From Chitinophagaceae bacterium (GTDB lineage: Bacteria; Bacteroidota; Bacteroidia; Chitinophagales; Chitinophagaceae), in NCBI GenBank assembly GCA_016719165.1, contig JADKAJ010000001.1, positions 744,001-808,000 on the forward strand: a stretch of 64,000 nt of DNA, read 5' to 3'. The position numbers and the translations under genes are program-made. Of this stretch, positions 18,414-28,004 are shown one piece after another. Within the stretch, counting starts at the first letter, position 1. Each line of letters begins with the position of its first letter. A model generated the notes under the pieces. It ran no database searches, was not told the DNA's origin, and was given only the letters and a program-made list of their open reading frames with translations.

Positions 18414-21344
18414 ATGAGAAAAAGCTACCGCTATTTAGCTTCCTCGCTGATGGCTGTTTTGTTTACGATTGCTGCTTATGCTCAAACAGTTACCATTACA
18501 GGTTCTGTTCGTAACAATACAACTAAAGAAAGTGTACCGGCTGTATCTGTTTCGGTAAAAGGTACCACCCAGGGTACTTATTCTAATTCAGATGGTGAGT
18601 TCAGCCTTAGAGTTTCCAAATTACCTGTTGTACTTGTATTTAGCTCAGTGGGTTATGAAGATCAGGAGATTACTGTTTCTGATGCCTCCAAACCGTTCAA
18701 CATTGATTTAAAAATCAATAATGCGTTGGGCCAGGAGGTAGTAGTGGCTGCTACCCGTAGCCCGACACGATTGCTCGAGTCTCCCGTTACCGTGGAAAGA
18801 ATGAGCAACAACGTGTTGAGAAATGTGGCTGCTCCTAACTATTATGAAGCAATTGGTAACCTGAAAGGGGTGGATGTGCATACTGCCAGCTTAACCTTCC
18901 GTACGGTTACTACCCGTGGATTTGTAAGCAGCGGTAATACCCGTTTGAACCAATTGATCGATGGTATGGATAACCAGGCGCCCGGGTTAAATTTTTCTGT
19001 GGGTAGTGTTCTGGGCCCGTCGGATCTTGACGTTGATAATGTTGAAATTCTGTCAGGTGCATCCTCTGCTTTGTATGGTTCAGGCGGTATGAATGGAACC
19101 ATACTTATCTCTACAAAAAATCCATTTAAATACCAGGGTCTTAGTTATAATATCAAGCAGGGAATCATGCATGTTGATGGAAAACAGCGCAATGCTTCAC
19201 CCTTCTACGATTGGTCTTTCCGTTGGGCAAAGGCTTATAAGAACAAGCTAGGTATCAAACTGGCCGCACAAATTGTAAAAGGTGCTGACTGGGAAGCTGA
19301 GGATTATCGCAATAAACAACAGATCGGTATCCTAAGTAAAGTAGTCGGTGGTAATCGTCAGAATGATCCCAATTATAATGGTATCAATATGTATGGTGAT
19401 GAGACAAGTGCTGATATGAACGGGTTTTCTTATTTTGTTCAGGATCAAACAAGAAGAAGTATTCTTGCTGCAACGGGTGGTGCATTTGACGTTGTAAACG
19501 CTGCAAATGGTTACTTCACTGCTATTGGTAATCCGGCTTATCCAACCAATGCTCAAATAGGGGCCTTTATTGGTGGACTTGGTTTTCTGGGTTCTGCCGG
19601 ACAAGCTGCTGTTCAACAAATGATGCCTTTTTATATCGGTTTAAGAAATGGTTATTTTAATAAGGCAAGTGTTTCCAGAACAGGATATGAAGAGCAATCC
19701 CTGGTAGATTATAATACTATCAATTTCAAATTTACCGGCGGGCTTCATTATAAAATAAACGACAGGCTGGAAGCTTCTTTCAACACTTATATGGGGACCG
19801 GTACTACTGTATATACAGGAGCGGACCGTTATTCTCTGCGCAACCTGAAAATGGCACAGCATAAAGTTGAATTGAGACATAAGAACTGGTTTGTCCGCGG
19901 GTATACGACTCAGGAAAATGCCGGTGATTCTTATAATGCTTCTGCTCTTGGAGCATTCCTTAATGAAACTTATAGGCCTAGTTCTGCCTGGTTTCCTCTT
20001 TATATCGGAACTTTCTCTGAAGGAAGAAGATTGAATGGCGGTGCTGTAAGTGATTTTACCTTACATTCTGCTGCCCGTGCTTCAGCTGATGCTGGTAGGT
20101 TAATGCCAGGCACTGCAGCTTTTGAAACTGCCTCAAAAACTATTAAAAGTATACCCATAAGAAAGGGTGGGGCTTTATTCCTTGATAAATCAGACTTATA
20201 TGCTACAGAAGGGCAGTTTAATATTTCTGATATGATCGGATTTTCCGATAAACTGGAAATAATAGCTGGAACAGGCTGGAAGCAATGGATCATGAATTCC
20301 CAGGGAACCATCTTTGCAGATACAGCACAGTCACTTCGTGTAAATGAATATGGGGGCTATATCCAGCTGAAGAAAAAAATGCTTAATGATGTCCTGACGT
20401 TAACTGCATCAGGCCGTTACGATAAACAAACCAATTTTGAAGGAAAGTTCACCCCAAGGCTTTCTGCTGTTATTAGAGTTGCTAAGGAAAATTTCCTTCG
20501 TTTATCTTACCAGACAGCTTATCGTTTCCCAACAAACCAAAACCAGTATATAAGCCTGGTAACAGGTTCGGGGGTTTTGATGGGTTGCTTGCCTGAATTC
20601 CAGGATTATTATAAACTGAATTCAACTTTGCCTGGGTATACTGCCGCCAGCGTCTTAGCATACCGTTCCGGTGCGCTGAGTGACTCCAGCAGGCTGGTAA
20701 GAGCACAGTACAGGGAAGTAAAGCCTGAAACAGTAAAATCATACGAATTAGGCTATAAAGGTATAATCGGCAAGAAGTTACTGGTAGATGGTTATGTATA
20801 CTACAGTCAATACCAGGATTTTCTTGTAAGTGAAGCTGTAGTACAATCAAGGAATGGGGCTAATTTTGAGTTATATTCTCCCTACAGCAGCACCAACGTA
20901 TCATATGTTCAGAATTCGGATGATAACGTAAAATCTATCGGTTGGGGTATCGGTCTTGAATACCAGCTGATCAAAAGATACGTGTTGTATGGTAACGTAT
21001 TCTCTGACCAATTGAAAGATGTTGACCCTGCTGTGGTTACTTTCTTCAATGCGCCCAAGTATCGTTTTAACATTGGCTTACGCAATGAGAATGTATTTAA
21101 CAATATCGGTTTCAATGTGGTATTCAAATGGCAGGATAATAACTACTACGAAGGAACTTTCGTAAGTGGTACATTGCCTTACTTTGGTTGGTGGGATGCA
21201 CAGGTTACTTATCGTCCTCCAACAACGAAGAGTACATTCAGGATAGGTGGTACTAACCTGGGAAATCAATACCAGAGAACTGGTTTCGGCAGCCCTGCTG
21301 TTGGTGGTTTATATTACATCAGTTATGGTTACAACCTGTTCTGA
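18414..21344 (+). CDS. TonB-dependent receptor with carboxypeptidase-regulatory-like domain
   Basis: A 976-residue outer-membrane receptor. A signal peptide (1-23, ending AYAQ) is followed by a CarboxypepD_reg-like domain (about 25-105; ITGSVRNNTTKESVPAV, FSSVGYEDQEITV), a plug domain (about 115-240; DVHTASLTFRTVTTRGF, VEILSGASSALYGSGGMNG) and a 22-strand barrel that ends in the aromatic strand ISYGYNLF. It imports an unidentified substrate with energy from TonB. No SusD-like gene is adjacent, so it is not a typical polysaccharide utilisation pair. A UUCG-loop terminator follows. Confidence 0.93.
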   Translation: MRKSYRYLASSLMAVLFTIAAYAQTVTITGSVRNNTTKESVPAVSVSVKGTTQGTYSNSDGEFSLRVSKLPVVLVFSSVGYEDQEITVSDASKPFNIDLKINNALGQEVVVAATRSPTRLLESPVTVERMSNNVLRNVAAPNYYEAIGNLKGVDVHTASLTFRTVTTRGFVSSGNTRLNQLIDGMDNQAPGLNFSVGSVLGPSDLDVDNVEILSGASSALYGSGGMNGTILISTKNPFKYQGLSYNIKQGIMHVDGKQRNASPFYDWSFRWAKAYKNKLGIKLAAQIVKGADWEAEDYRNKQQIGILSKVVGGNRQNDPNYNGINMYGDETSADMNGFSYFVQDQTRRSILAATGGAFDVVNAANGYFTAIGNPAYPTNAQIGAFIGGLGFLGSAGQAAVQQMMPFYIGLRNGYFNKASVSRTGYEEQSLVDYNTINFKFTGGLHYKINDRLEASFNTYMGTGTTVYTGADRYSLRNLKMAQHKVELRHKNWFVRGYTTQENAGDSYNASALGAFLNETYRPSSAWFPLYIGTFSEGRRLNGGAVSDFTLHSAARASADAGRLMPGTAAFETASKTIKSIPIRKGGALFLDKSDLYATEGQFNISDMIGFSDKLEIIAGTGWKQWIMNSQGTIFADTAQSLRVNEYGGYIQLKKKMLNDVLTLTASGRYDKQTNFEGKFTPRLSAVIRVAKENFLRLSYQTAYRFPTNQNQYISLVTGSGVLMGCLPEFQDYYKLNSTLPGYTAASVLAYRSGALSDSSRLVRAQYREVKPETVKSYELGYKGIIGKKLLVDGYVYYSQYQDFLVSEAVVQSRNGANFELYSPYSSTNVSYVQNSDDNVKSIGWGIGLEYQLIKRYVLYGNVFSDQLKDVDPAVVTFFNAPKYRFNIGLRNENVFNNIGFNVVFKWQDNNYYEGTFVSGTLPYFGWWDAQVTYRPPTTKSTFRIGGTNLGNQYQRTGFGSPAVGGLYYISYGYNLF

Positions 21345-21374
21345 TAAAAGAATTGAAATTGGGTTCTAAGTATA

Positions 21375-21404
21375 AAGGCCTCCTTCGGGAGGCCTTATTT
21401 TTTT
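21375..21404 (+). terminator. Terminator after the TonB receptor
   Basis: A perfect 9-base-pair stem (AAGGCCTCC / GGAGGCCTT) with the stable TTCG tetraloop is followed by ATTTTTTT, 30 bases after the stop. Confidence 0.9.
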
Positions 21405-21557
21405 AATTTATTTAATCACAATTTTAGAAATACTATCCGGGGATCTATTGGAGAAAGTGTAAGCTTCGGGATACATGAAGAAGTTAATCTCTGCCTTAAA
21501 CGGTCTTCAGGTATTATATATCTGACTTTTTTTAATTAAAATAGTCGTCAGTATCAA

Positions 21558-22484
21558 TCAATTCAATGTCTTCACAACCTGTCCTATCATATGTCCATTA
21601 TGATATAGTTGTAAAGTGTACCGGCCCTGCTGGTAATCATCAGCATTAAGAGAAAATGTCAATTGCTTTGATTCACCTTTCTGGTATTCAAATTTTATTT
21701 TCCGGGTGTAGCTTTTTTTGTCACCACTTTGCGTGGTCATTTGTGTAGCTGACTCCCAAACATCCGGTGTTAATACTTTGCCATCCGGTTGCGTAATAAT
21801 AATATAGACTTCGGTATTAGTATAATCATTCACGTTATTCTGCACCGCAAAAGAAACGATTAGTTTACTTACCTTTTTAGCAATATTGGTTTCCTGTTCC
21901 TTGTCATTTTTCAGAGTAACCGGGGAAAGTCTGATCTCTGAAGCCACAAATACAGAGGCACGGTCTACTTTTTCTGCAAGCAGCTTATTTTCATCACCAA
22001 GCTTTTTCATAGTTTGCTGCAGACCTGTAATCTCCCCGTTCAATTGTGTCATTACATCACTTAATCTTTTTTTCTCTTCTTCAATACTGGTCTTTTCTCC
22101 TTTCAGTTCTTCAACCAGTACCTGGAGCTCTGCTATTTTCTTCCGGGCCAGTGTCATATCAGACTGGCTGGCGCCACTATTTTTTAGAATGGAATTAATT
22201 TCGGCTCTCAGTTTATTGATTTCCCCTAGTTTTTTATTCAGTTGTTTTTTGAGAGAATCAGCTCCGGAGCGGGTTGAATCCAGCTTCAGGTCAAGGCTAT
22301 TGAGTGAGGCGGTATAAATTTTTTGTAAAGAATCCTGTACAGCTTCTGCCACCGCAATAGAATCTTTAATAAAAATCTCTTTTCTATTGGTAGTGTATTG
22401 GGTTTTGTCATACAGGTGGTAAACCCAGGTACCCACCAATCCGACAGAAAGCATTACTAATAAAAAGCCTTTAATATCTTTCAT
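21558..22484 (-). CDS. Membrane-anchored coiled-coil protein, paralogue B
   Basis: A 308-residue protein. One membrane helix (about 5-23) carries the motif GTWVYHLYDK at its outer end; a long heptad-rich coiled coil (about 60-175; ELQVLVEELKGEKTSIEEEK) leads to a C-terminal beta-rich domain (about 185-306) ending LQLYHNGHMIGQVVKTL. Most of the protein is presumably periplasmic. It is clearly paralogous to the gene at 23852-24826: same architecture, GTWxYxLxDK and YHNG motifs. It lies 36 bases downstream of the Ppx-like gene and is probably in its operon. I do not recognise a named family. Confidence 0.75.
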   Translation of the reverse strand: MKDIKGFLLVMLSVGLVGTWVYHLYDKTQYTTNRKEIFIKDSIAVAEAVQDSLQKIYTASLNSLDLKLDSTRSGADSLKKQLNKKLGEINKLRAEINSILKNSGASQSDMTLARKKIAELQVLVEELKGEKTSIEEEKKRLSDVMTQLNGEITGLQQTMKKLGDENKLLAEKVDRASVFVASEIRLSPVTLKNDKEQETNIAKKVSKLIVSFAVQNNVNDYTNTEVYIIITQPDGKVLTPDVWESATQMTTQSGDKKSYTRKIKFEYQKGESKQLTFSLNADDYQQGRYTLQLYHNGHMIGQVVKTLN

Positions 22485-22520
22485 AGGTGGAAGCTGGTTT
22501 ATTAATTACTTTACTGTAAA

Positions 22521-23669
22521 TTAATTAGAGATTGTTTCATCTACATATGCAGATACCCAACCTACCTGTCCATTCTTAACCAGGTAAAATTGTTTGGTTT
22601 CAAAAGCTGATTCAAACTGGCGCATTATTTTCCACAAAAGACCGGCACCGGACATCAGTGATTTCTGATCAAAGACTTTATGTACTCTTTTAATCTCTTC
22701 CATTGCCTGCATTTTTTGTTCAGGATTTTTAATAGTAGAAGTGAGAAAATCTGCTGAAAGAGCCGGGAAGTTTTTCAAAAGCTTTTCATTGAATTTTACC
22801 AACTCATCAAAAGTGATGGAGATAACAGGATTGTCAATCAATTCAGGATGCATCAACGTAGCAGTTGCCCAGGCTATACCACCACTTACAGCAATATTAT
22901 CACTAAGAGGGTATGCGCCACTAGCGTTAACGGCGTAAATAATATCTGCATTTTCAGCATTCATCAATACTCTGGAAAGATTTTTAGAGAAATTGGGCAT
23001 ACTCATATCTCCATCGCATCTCTTCTCCGTTTCGTTATAAGTACTTTTTGTTCCCCAGTTAAGCTGGAATAATTTAAAGTTTTCAGTATTCATGCCATCC
23101 GGGAAAAAGCCTCCTTTGGTGTTGCCACTTCCAATATCGATCAGAAAAGTAGTAAAGCGTCTTTTGTCAGGTACTATACCAAGGTGCGAAAGCCGGGCTT
23201 CCTGCATAACATCAACGACTTCCACAATTCTTTCCGGTTCACCAATTCTGAGCCGGAAGGAATCAATCAATGCTTTTACATTTCTTGTTTTTTTATCTTT
23301 CTCTGCCTGCATCTTTACTCCGCTGCTGATGACGGTAAATATTCTTTTCCTGGGTATCTTATACTCATTGGTGGCCTTTGTGTACAAGCCATACAGCCCA
23401 TCCAGTGTGGCGGTAAAAGTTGGGTCTGAGAAACTGATGAAATCAGTATTGACCGAAGTGTCTTTAAGAATATTAAATGCTCCGGTGCTTTGTGCATTTT
23501 TACCAATTTCAATGATGCTCATTTTGACGCCTTTAGAACCAACTTCAATACCCGTGTAAACTGAAGAATTATTATACTTAGGCTGCACAGTATTTTGAGC
23601 AAGAACAACTAAAGTGTTTGAAAAAAGCAGGAAAGCTAATACCGCATAACGGTAATTTATGTGCAGCAT
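22521..23669 (-). CDS. Exported Ppx/GppA-like actin-fold protein
   Basis: A 382-residue protein with a signal peptide (1-24, VVLAQ) followed by a Ppx/GppA exopolyphosphatase-like fold. The phosphate-1 loop is GIEVGSKGVK (40-49, Glu in place of the usual catalytic Asp), the connecting region is VVDVMQEARLSHLG (151-164; compare IISGNEEARL in Ppx), the phosphate-2 loop is IDIGSGNTK (177-185) and VSGGIAWA (261-268) resembles the adenosine motif. Such enzymes are normally cytoplasmic; export and the Asp-to-Glu change suggest a binding or altered catalytic role. The activity is unknown. It is flanked by two paralogous coiled-coil membrane proteins. Confidence 0.72.
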   Translation of the reverse strand: MLHINYRYAVLAFLLFSNTLVVLAQNTVQPKYNNSSVYTGIEVGSKGVKMSIIEIGKNAQSTGAFNILKDTSVNTDFISFSDPTFTATLDGLYGLYTKATNEYKIPRKRIFTVISSGVKMQAEKDKKTRNVKALIDSFRLRIGEPERIVEVVDVMQEARLSHLGIVPDKRRFTTFLIDIGSGNTKGGFFPDGMNTENFKLFQLNWGTKSTYNETEKRCDGDMSMPNFSKNLSRVLMNAENADIIYAVNASGAYPLSDNIAVSGGIAWATATLMHPELIDNPVISITFDELVKFNEKLLKNFPALSADFLTSTIKNPEQKMQAMEEIKRVHKVFDQKSLMSGAGLLWKIMRQFESAFETKQFYLVKNGQVGWVSAYVDETISN

Positions 23670-23796
23670 ATTTTTGAATTTACTTCCTGATAAAAATACT
23701 ACAATACCACGCAGTTTTACTTTATTCTATTTTGACACTTCAATAATGTGTAAAAAATGTGGCTAAATGTTATCCCTGTTAAATATCATTAATCAT

Positions 23797-23832
23797 AAAA
23801 AAGCCGCCTCGTATTTAACGAGGCGGCTTTTT
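23797..23832 (-). terminator. Terminator between coiled-coil paralogue A and the Ppx-like gene
   Basis: A 14-base-pair GC-rich stem (AAAAAGCCGCCTCG / CGAGGCGGCTTTTT) with T runs on both strands, so it is likely bidirectional. It separates the transcription unit of paralogue A (upstream) from the Ppx-like/paralogue B unit. Confidence 0.88.
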
Positions 23833-23851
23833 GTAGCAGGAGTTATCTGCT

Positions 23852-24826
23852 TTAACCGAATATACCACCTTTTTTAAGGCTTCTTACACCTTCACCAATT
23901 TTAAATCCATTATGATATATTTCTACTTTATAATTTCCTGTCTTGAAATCTTCCTGTTTGATCGGGAACTGAACAGGCTTACGGGTTCCCTGCTCATAAT
24001 TAACAGGTATCCTTGCCGTGAATGTTTTTTCACCATCCTGGCGGGTATTCAAAATGCTTCCGGCATCAGAGATTACTTTTCCATCAGGAGCTGTTACAAT
24101 CAGGTACATATCTGCAGGTCCTGATTTTGCAATGCGGTTCTCCACATCAAAAGAAACTACCAGTTTGTCTACTCTTTTAGCAGTAGAAGTACTTTTCTCT
24201 TTTCCACTTTTCTTTTCGTCAACCGGTGTTACTTGTATATTCGAAGCGCTGAACGTAGAACCCACATCAACTGTTTTTTCAAGGGTTTCTTTCTCTGATT
24301 TGGTAGTTGTCAGGTTTGTTTCCAACGCAGTCTTTTCATCTTTTAGCGTTGTATTGGCTGCAGTCAGCTCCTGGTTTTCACCGGTGAGGCGGGTTACTTC
24401 AGCTTCCAGACCTGTTATCTTATCGTTTAGATCTGCAATCATTGTCCTTGCTTTGGCTAACTGAGCCTGTGTTGCATTCTTATCATTCAGGATCTTCCGG
24501 ATCTCAGATTTCTTAGCATCAATTTCTTTTTGCCTGTCCGTTAACTGACCCTGCAAATTGTTATTAGCACCGGTAACTGAATCCAGTCTTGCCAATGCAT
24601 TGTCAAATTCCATCTGGATATCCGTCTTGGCAGAGTCCAAAACGGCAATTTGAGCTTGTTGCTTAGAGATAGTTTCTCCGGATTTATTTTTGTCCCAGAG
24701 AAGATAACCCCATGTGCCAAGGAGACCTGCTGCAAGCAAGCCAATTATTAAATTTTTGCTGTTCCTGTTTTTATTCGGCTGAGTTTCAGGGGTGGTGGTA
24801 GCCGAAGGATAATTCGTGTTTGTCAT
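23852..24826 (-). CDS. Membrane-anchored coiled-coil protein, paralogue A
   Basis: A 324-residue protein with a Thr/Pro/Asn-rich cytoplasmic N-terminus (about 1-24), one membrane helix (about 26-45) ending GTWGYLLWDK, a long coiled coil (about 50-190; KSEIRKILNDKNATQAQL and DEKTALETNLTTTKSEKETLE) and a C-terminal beta-rich domain (about 205-318) with IYHNGFKIGEGVRSLKKG. The same architecture and motifs occur in the paralogue at 21558-22484. It is transcribed apart from the Ppx-like gene because of the terminator between them. No family is recognised. Confidence 0.75.
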   Translation of the reverse strand: MTNTNYPSATTTPETQPNKNRNSKNLIIGLLAAGLLGTWGYLLWDKNKSGETISKQQAQIAVLDSAKTDIQMEFDNALARLDSVTGANNNLQGQLTDRQKEIDAKKSEIRKILNDKNATQAQLAKARTMIADLNDKITGLEAEVTRLTGENQELTAANTTLKDEKTALETNLTTTKSEKETLEKTVDVGSTFSASNIQVTPVDEKKSGKEKSTSTAKRVDKLVVSFDVENRIAKSGPADMYLIVTAPDGKVISDAGSILNTRQDGEKTFTARIPVNYEQGTRKPVQFPIKQEDFKTGNYKVEIYHNGFKIGEGVRSLKKGGIFG

Positions 24827-25044
24827 ACAAAAAGGGATTTTAGTAATTAAAATTTTAGATTAGTAGCTTTTTTAAATTTGATCCGCTGCAAATTAGTCAG
24901 GTGGTTGCAAGCGAACCGGATAAATCGTGTTAAAATCTTCCGGGACCTATTTTCCGAAAACCGTGCCAGAATGAATCCGGCTGTTTCTAAATAATTGTCT
25001 TTTTTGAACCCCAGGCATCCTGAAAGCCTGTATCTTAGCAGCTT

Positions 25045-26043
25045 ATGAGTGTGGAAAAGATAATTTCCGACTGGAAAAAGAAAGTATTTAAGCCGGTTTA
25101 CTGGCTTGAAGGGGAGGAGGAATATTTTATTGATAAGGCCGTAGATTATGCTGAACACCACATTTTGAATGAAAGTGAGGCCTCGTTTAATTTATCCGTT
25201 TTTTACGGCAAAGATGCTAATTGGGCAGATGTATTGAATGCTTGCCGCCGTTACCCGATGTTTGCCGAAAGACAGGTGGTGCTGTTAAAAGAGGCTCAGC
25301 AAATGAAGGATGTCGAAAAACTGGAACCCTATATTGAAACTCCGCTAAGTTCGACAGTGTTTGTTGTCTCTTACAAAGAGAAAAAACTGGATGCCCGTAA
25401 AAAATTTGCCAAACTGGTTAAGGAAAATGGTGTATTGGTTACTACCAAAAAAATGTATGATAAAGATGTACCGGCCTGGACCCAGGAATTGGTGCATTCC
25501 AAAGGATTGACCATCTCACCCAGGGGATTGGCTTTACTGGTAGATCATATTGGGAATGACCTGACAAGGATAGAAAATGAGATTGACAAACTTTCTGTTA
25601 ATCTTGGTAAGGGGACCAACATTACTGAAGATGATATTGAAAAATATATTGGAGTCAGTAAAGATTACAACGTATTTGAGCTGCAAGCAGCACTGGCTGC
25701 CAAAGACCTTGCCCGTACTATCCGTATCATTCAATACTTTGAAGCGAACCCCAAGGCAGGCCCGATACAACTGATACTCCCATCTCTTTATAGTTTTTTC
25801 AGCAAAGTATTTATGATTTTCGGGGCAGGTACCAACGATGAAAAAACGATAGCGACCAGTATAGGGGTCAATCCTTATTTTATGAAGGATTATATGCAGG
25901 CAGCCCGGCTTTACTCCTATCCCGGCGTTGAAAAAGTACTGTTATTGCTCCATCAATACAACCTGAAGAGTATCGGTGTAGGAAGTACAGCCACGGAAGA
26001 CGCTTCCTTGATGAAGGAAATGGTGGTAAAAATGCTTAGCTGA
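25045..26043 (+). CDS. holA: DNA polymerase III delta subunit
   Basis: A 332-residue clamp-loader subunit that opens the sliding clamp. The N-terminal beta-clamp-binding/ATPase-like domain begins KPVYWLEGEEEYFIDKAVDY; the central region contains ARKKFAKLVKENG, and the C-terminal collar domain has LLVDHIGNDLTRIENEIDKL and the YNVFELQAALAAKD segment. Length and order match bacterial HolA. It is divergent from the coiled-coil cluster and followed at 88 bases by a lipoprotein gene. Confidence 0.92.
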   Translation: MSVEKIISDWKKKVFKPVYWLEGEEEYFIDKAVDYAEHHILNESEASFNLSVFYGKDANWADVLNACRRYPMFAERQVVLLKEAQQMKDVEKLEPYIETPLSSTVFVVSYKEKKLDARKKFAKLVKENGVLVTTKKMYDKDVPAWTQELVHSKGLTISPRGLALLVDHIGNDLTRIENEIDKLSVNLGKGTNITEDDIEKYIGVSKDYNVFELQAALAAKDLARTIRIIQYFEANPKAGPIQLILPSLYSFFSKVFMIFGAGTNDEKTIATSIGVNPYFMKDYMQAARLYSYPGVEKVLLLLHQYNLKSIGVGSTATEDASLMKEMVVKMLS

Positions 26044-26131
26044 ACAGCAACTCTGTCATTAGTTTAATTTCCCTTTCTTTGTGCAACTTTTTAAAATTGG
26101 TTTTCATCCTCCTGAACAATTAAATAGAATT

Positions 26132-26878
26132 ATGAAAAAAACAGTATTGTCATTATTTGTTTCCAGCACCTTATTTCTTACCGGTTGTCTCGAGACCACA
26201 CAGGAAATTACCCTGAATGAGGATGGCAGCGGAACTATCAGCAATACAAATGACATGAGTGCTCTTATTGGTATGGCTAAGCAAATGGGCGGCGCTGATA
26301 TGGAAGGCGCAAACCAGGTAGTTGATTCAACTATTTCCATGAATGCAGGTGCTGATAGTATCCCAAACCTTACAGCCGAAGAAAAGGAGATGGTTAAAAA
26401 AGGTACTCTCCGGATTAATATGGATATGAAAAATGAAAAATTCCTGACCAAACTTTCTTTTCCTTTTACCTCTCCTGCAGAAGTAGCGGTCTATAATAAA
26501 CTTTCCGGGAAGATAATGTCTGAAACATTAAAGGAACAAATGGGAGAAGGTATGCCGATGGGAGGCGAAATGCCGGAGCCAAGTTCTTTTGATGATTACT
26601 ATAACATTAATTTTTCCAACGGATTGCTCACAAAAACTTTGGACAAAGAGAAATTTGCCAGGGCTGCTGATGATGAATACCTGAAAAGTATGAAAGAGAC
26701 GGCTGCGATGGGCTTGTCAATGAAAGCAAATTATGTGATTAACCTGCCCCGGCCAGCAAAAATGGTGGAAGGTAAAGGTATCAGGCTCTCGGAAGACAAA
26801 AAAACAATTACTATCTCGTCTGATTTAGATGATTTCTTTGATGATCCCTCCAAACTGGAATACAGAATAGAGTATTAA
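26132..26878 (+). CDS. Lipoprotein of unknown function
   Basis: A 248-residue protein with a lipobox (LFLTGC, Cys19) and a mature part that starts LETTQEITLNEDGSG, followed by a Met/Gly-rich middle (GEGMPMGGEMPEPSS) and a C-terminus with KKTITISSDLDDFFDDP. Homologous-looking short lipoproteins with the ITLNEDGSG motif occur in Bacteroidota but have no known function. The ATG at 26132 is used because it begins the signal peptide. It is downstream of holA on the same strand and probably separate. Confidence 0.68.
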   Translation: MKKTVLSLFVSSTLFLTGCLETTQEITLNEDGSGTISNTNDMSALIGMAKQMGGADMEGANQVVDSTISMNAGADSIPNLTAEEKEMVKKGTLRINMDMKNEKFLTKLSFPFTSPAEVAVYNKLSGKIMSETLKEQMGEGMPMGGEMPEPSSFDDYYNINFSNGLLTKTLDKEKFARAADDEYLKSMKETAAMGLSMKANYVINLPRPAKMVEGKGIRLSEDKKTITISSDLDDFFDDPSKLEYRIEY

Positions 26879-26986
26879 GGCAGCTGCGCATAAATTATTT
26901 TATAAAACTTTTTTAATAGGTAAATGTTTAATTGCCATTATTTCTACCGGGGGAAACCGGTTTTGGCCCATTTTACTGATCATTGC

Positions 26987-27916
26987 TTATAACACTTTCA
27001 AACTATTGATTTTGTCCTGGTCCATCTGTTGTACCAGTTCTTCCAGTCCGTTGAATTTTATTTCTTCCCGCAGGTATTTTTTGACAAACACTTTTAAGGT
27101 CTGGCCATAGATCTCTGTGTCGAAATCAAAAATGTTTACTTCTACTACCCGTTTCTTTCCGTCCACCGTGGGTCTGAAACCGATGCTCATCATACCTTTA
27201 AGTCTTTCTGTATATCCTTCAGGTTGGGCATATACAGCATAGATCCCATTCCCGGGAATTATTTTCTCATCATCGTTTATTTTCAGGTTGGCGGTGGGAT
27301 AGCCCAATTTTCTCCCGATCTTATCTCCATGTACTACAACTCCGGAAAAGAAAAATTCATAACCAAGAAGGGTGTCCGCAGTGGCAATATCATTGTGTAA
27401 TATCGCCTGCCGTATATTCGTGGAGCTGATCGCTATATTTTCCAATACATGTTTTGGTATCTCCTTTAACTGGTAATTATATTCCGTTGCTTTCTTTTCC
27501 AATAAGCGGTAATCACCCAGCCTGTCACGACCGAACCGGTGGTCATATCCAATGATAATCGTATGGGGATGAAATTTATCTACCAGGAAATTCTTGATAT
27601 AATCTTCTGCCGGCTGGTTGGCAAAAACCTCTGTAAAAGGGACTACAACCAGGTGGTTGATACCCAATCGGGTAAGGATCTCAATTCTTTCACTCAGGGT
27701 ATTGATCAGCCGGATACCCAGGATGGCAGAAGAGACCACTTTACGGGGATGTGGGTGAAAGGTGATGATGACAGTTTCTCCATCATTGGCTTTTGCCTCT
27801 GCTTTTAGTTTGTCAATTATCTGGCGGTGACCCATGTGCACTCCGTCAAAAGTGCCAATGGTGATGATGGCATTCCTGAATTCGGGTAATTGTTCAATGT
27901 CGTAATGTACTTTCAT
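26987..27916 (-). CDS. ribF: Bifunctional riboflavin kinase/FAD synthetase
   Basis: A 309-residue enzyme that makes FMN from riboflavin and FAD from FMN. The N-terminal adenylyltransferase half has TIGTFDGVHMGHRQII (about 20-35) and the ISSTNIRQA motif; the C-terminal flavokinase domain has GRKLGYPTANL and NGIYAVYA, ending with the family-typical FVKKYLREEIKF. Length is normal. The gene is divergent from purM, with about 88 bases between. A one-mismatch -7 element (CGAAGATA on the plus strand) lies just upstream. Confidence 0.95.
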   Translation of the reverse strand: MKVHYDIEQLPEFRNAIITIGTFDGVHMGHRQIIDKLKAEAKANDGETVIITFHPHPRKVVSSAILGIRLINTLSERIEILTRLGINHLVVVPFTEVFANQPAEDYIKNFLVDKFHPHTIIIGYDHRFGRDRLGDYRLLEKKATEYNYQLKEIPKHVLENIAISSTNIRQAILHNDIATADTLLGYEFFFSGVVVHGDKIGRKLGYPTANLKINDDEKIIPGNGIYAVYAQPEGYTERLKGMMSIGFRPTVDGKKRVVEVNIFDFDTEIYGQTLKVFVKKYLREEIKFNGLEELVQQMDQDKINSLKVL

Positions 27917-27980
27917 AAAGAGCTGCGAAGATAAATATTAGTCATTAGTCAGGAGCTGCGGGTCTTTAGCCCGGAATAGT

Positions 27981-27988
27981 TAGTTTTG
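27981..27988 (+). promoter_or_regulatory. Bacteroidota-type -7 element for purM
   Basis: TAGTTTTG matches TAnnTTTG and is 16 bases upstream of the ATG, in the 88-base intergenic region shared with divergent ribF. No -33 TTTG is evident. Confidence 0.45.
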
Positions 27989-28004
27989 CGGCTCAAATCT
28001 CACT

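Noticed and set aside
21558..22484. Assignment of the coiled-coil paralogues to a named family such as a cell-division coiled-coil protein
   Set aside because: Low-complexity heptads create many spurious similarities; the distinctive ends (GTWxYxLxDK, YHNG) match nothing I know.
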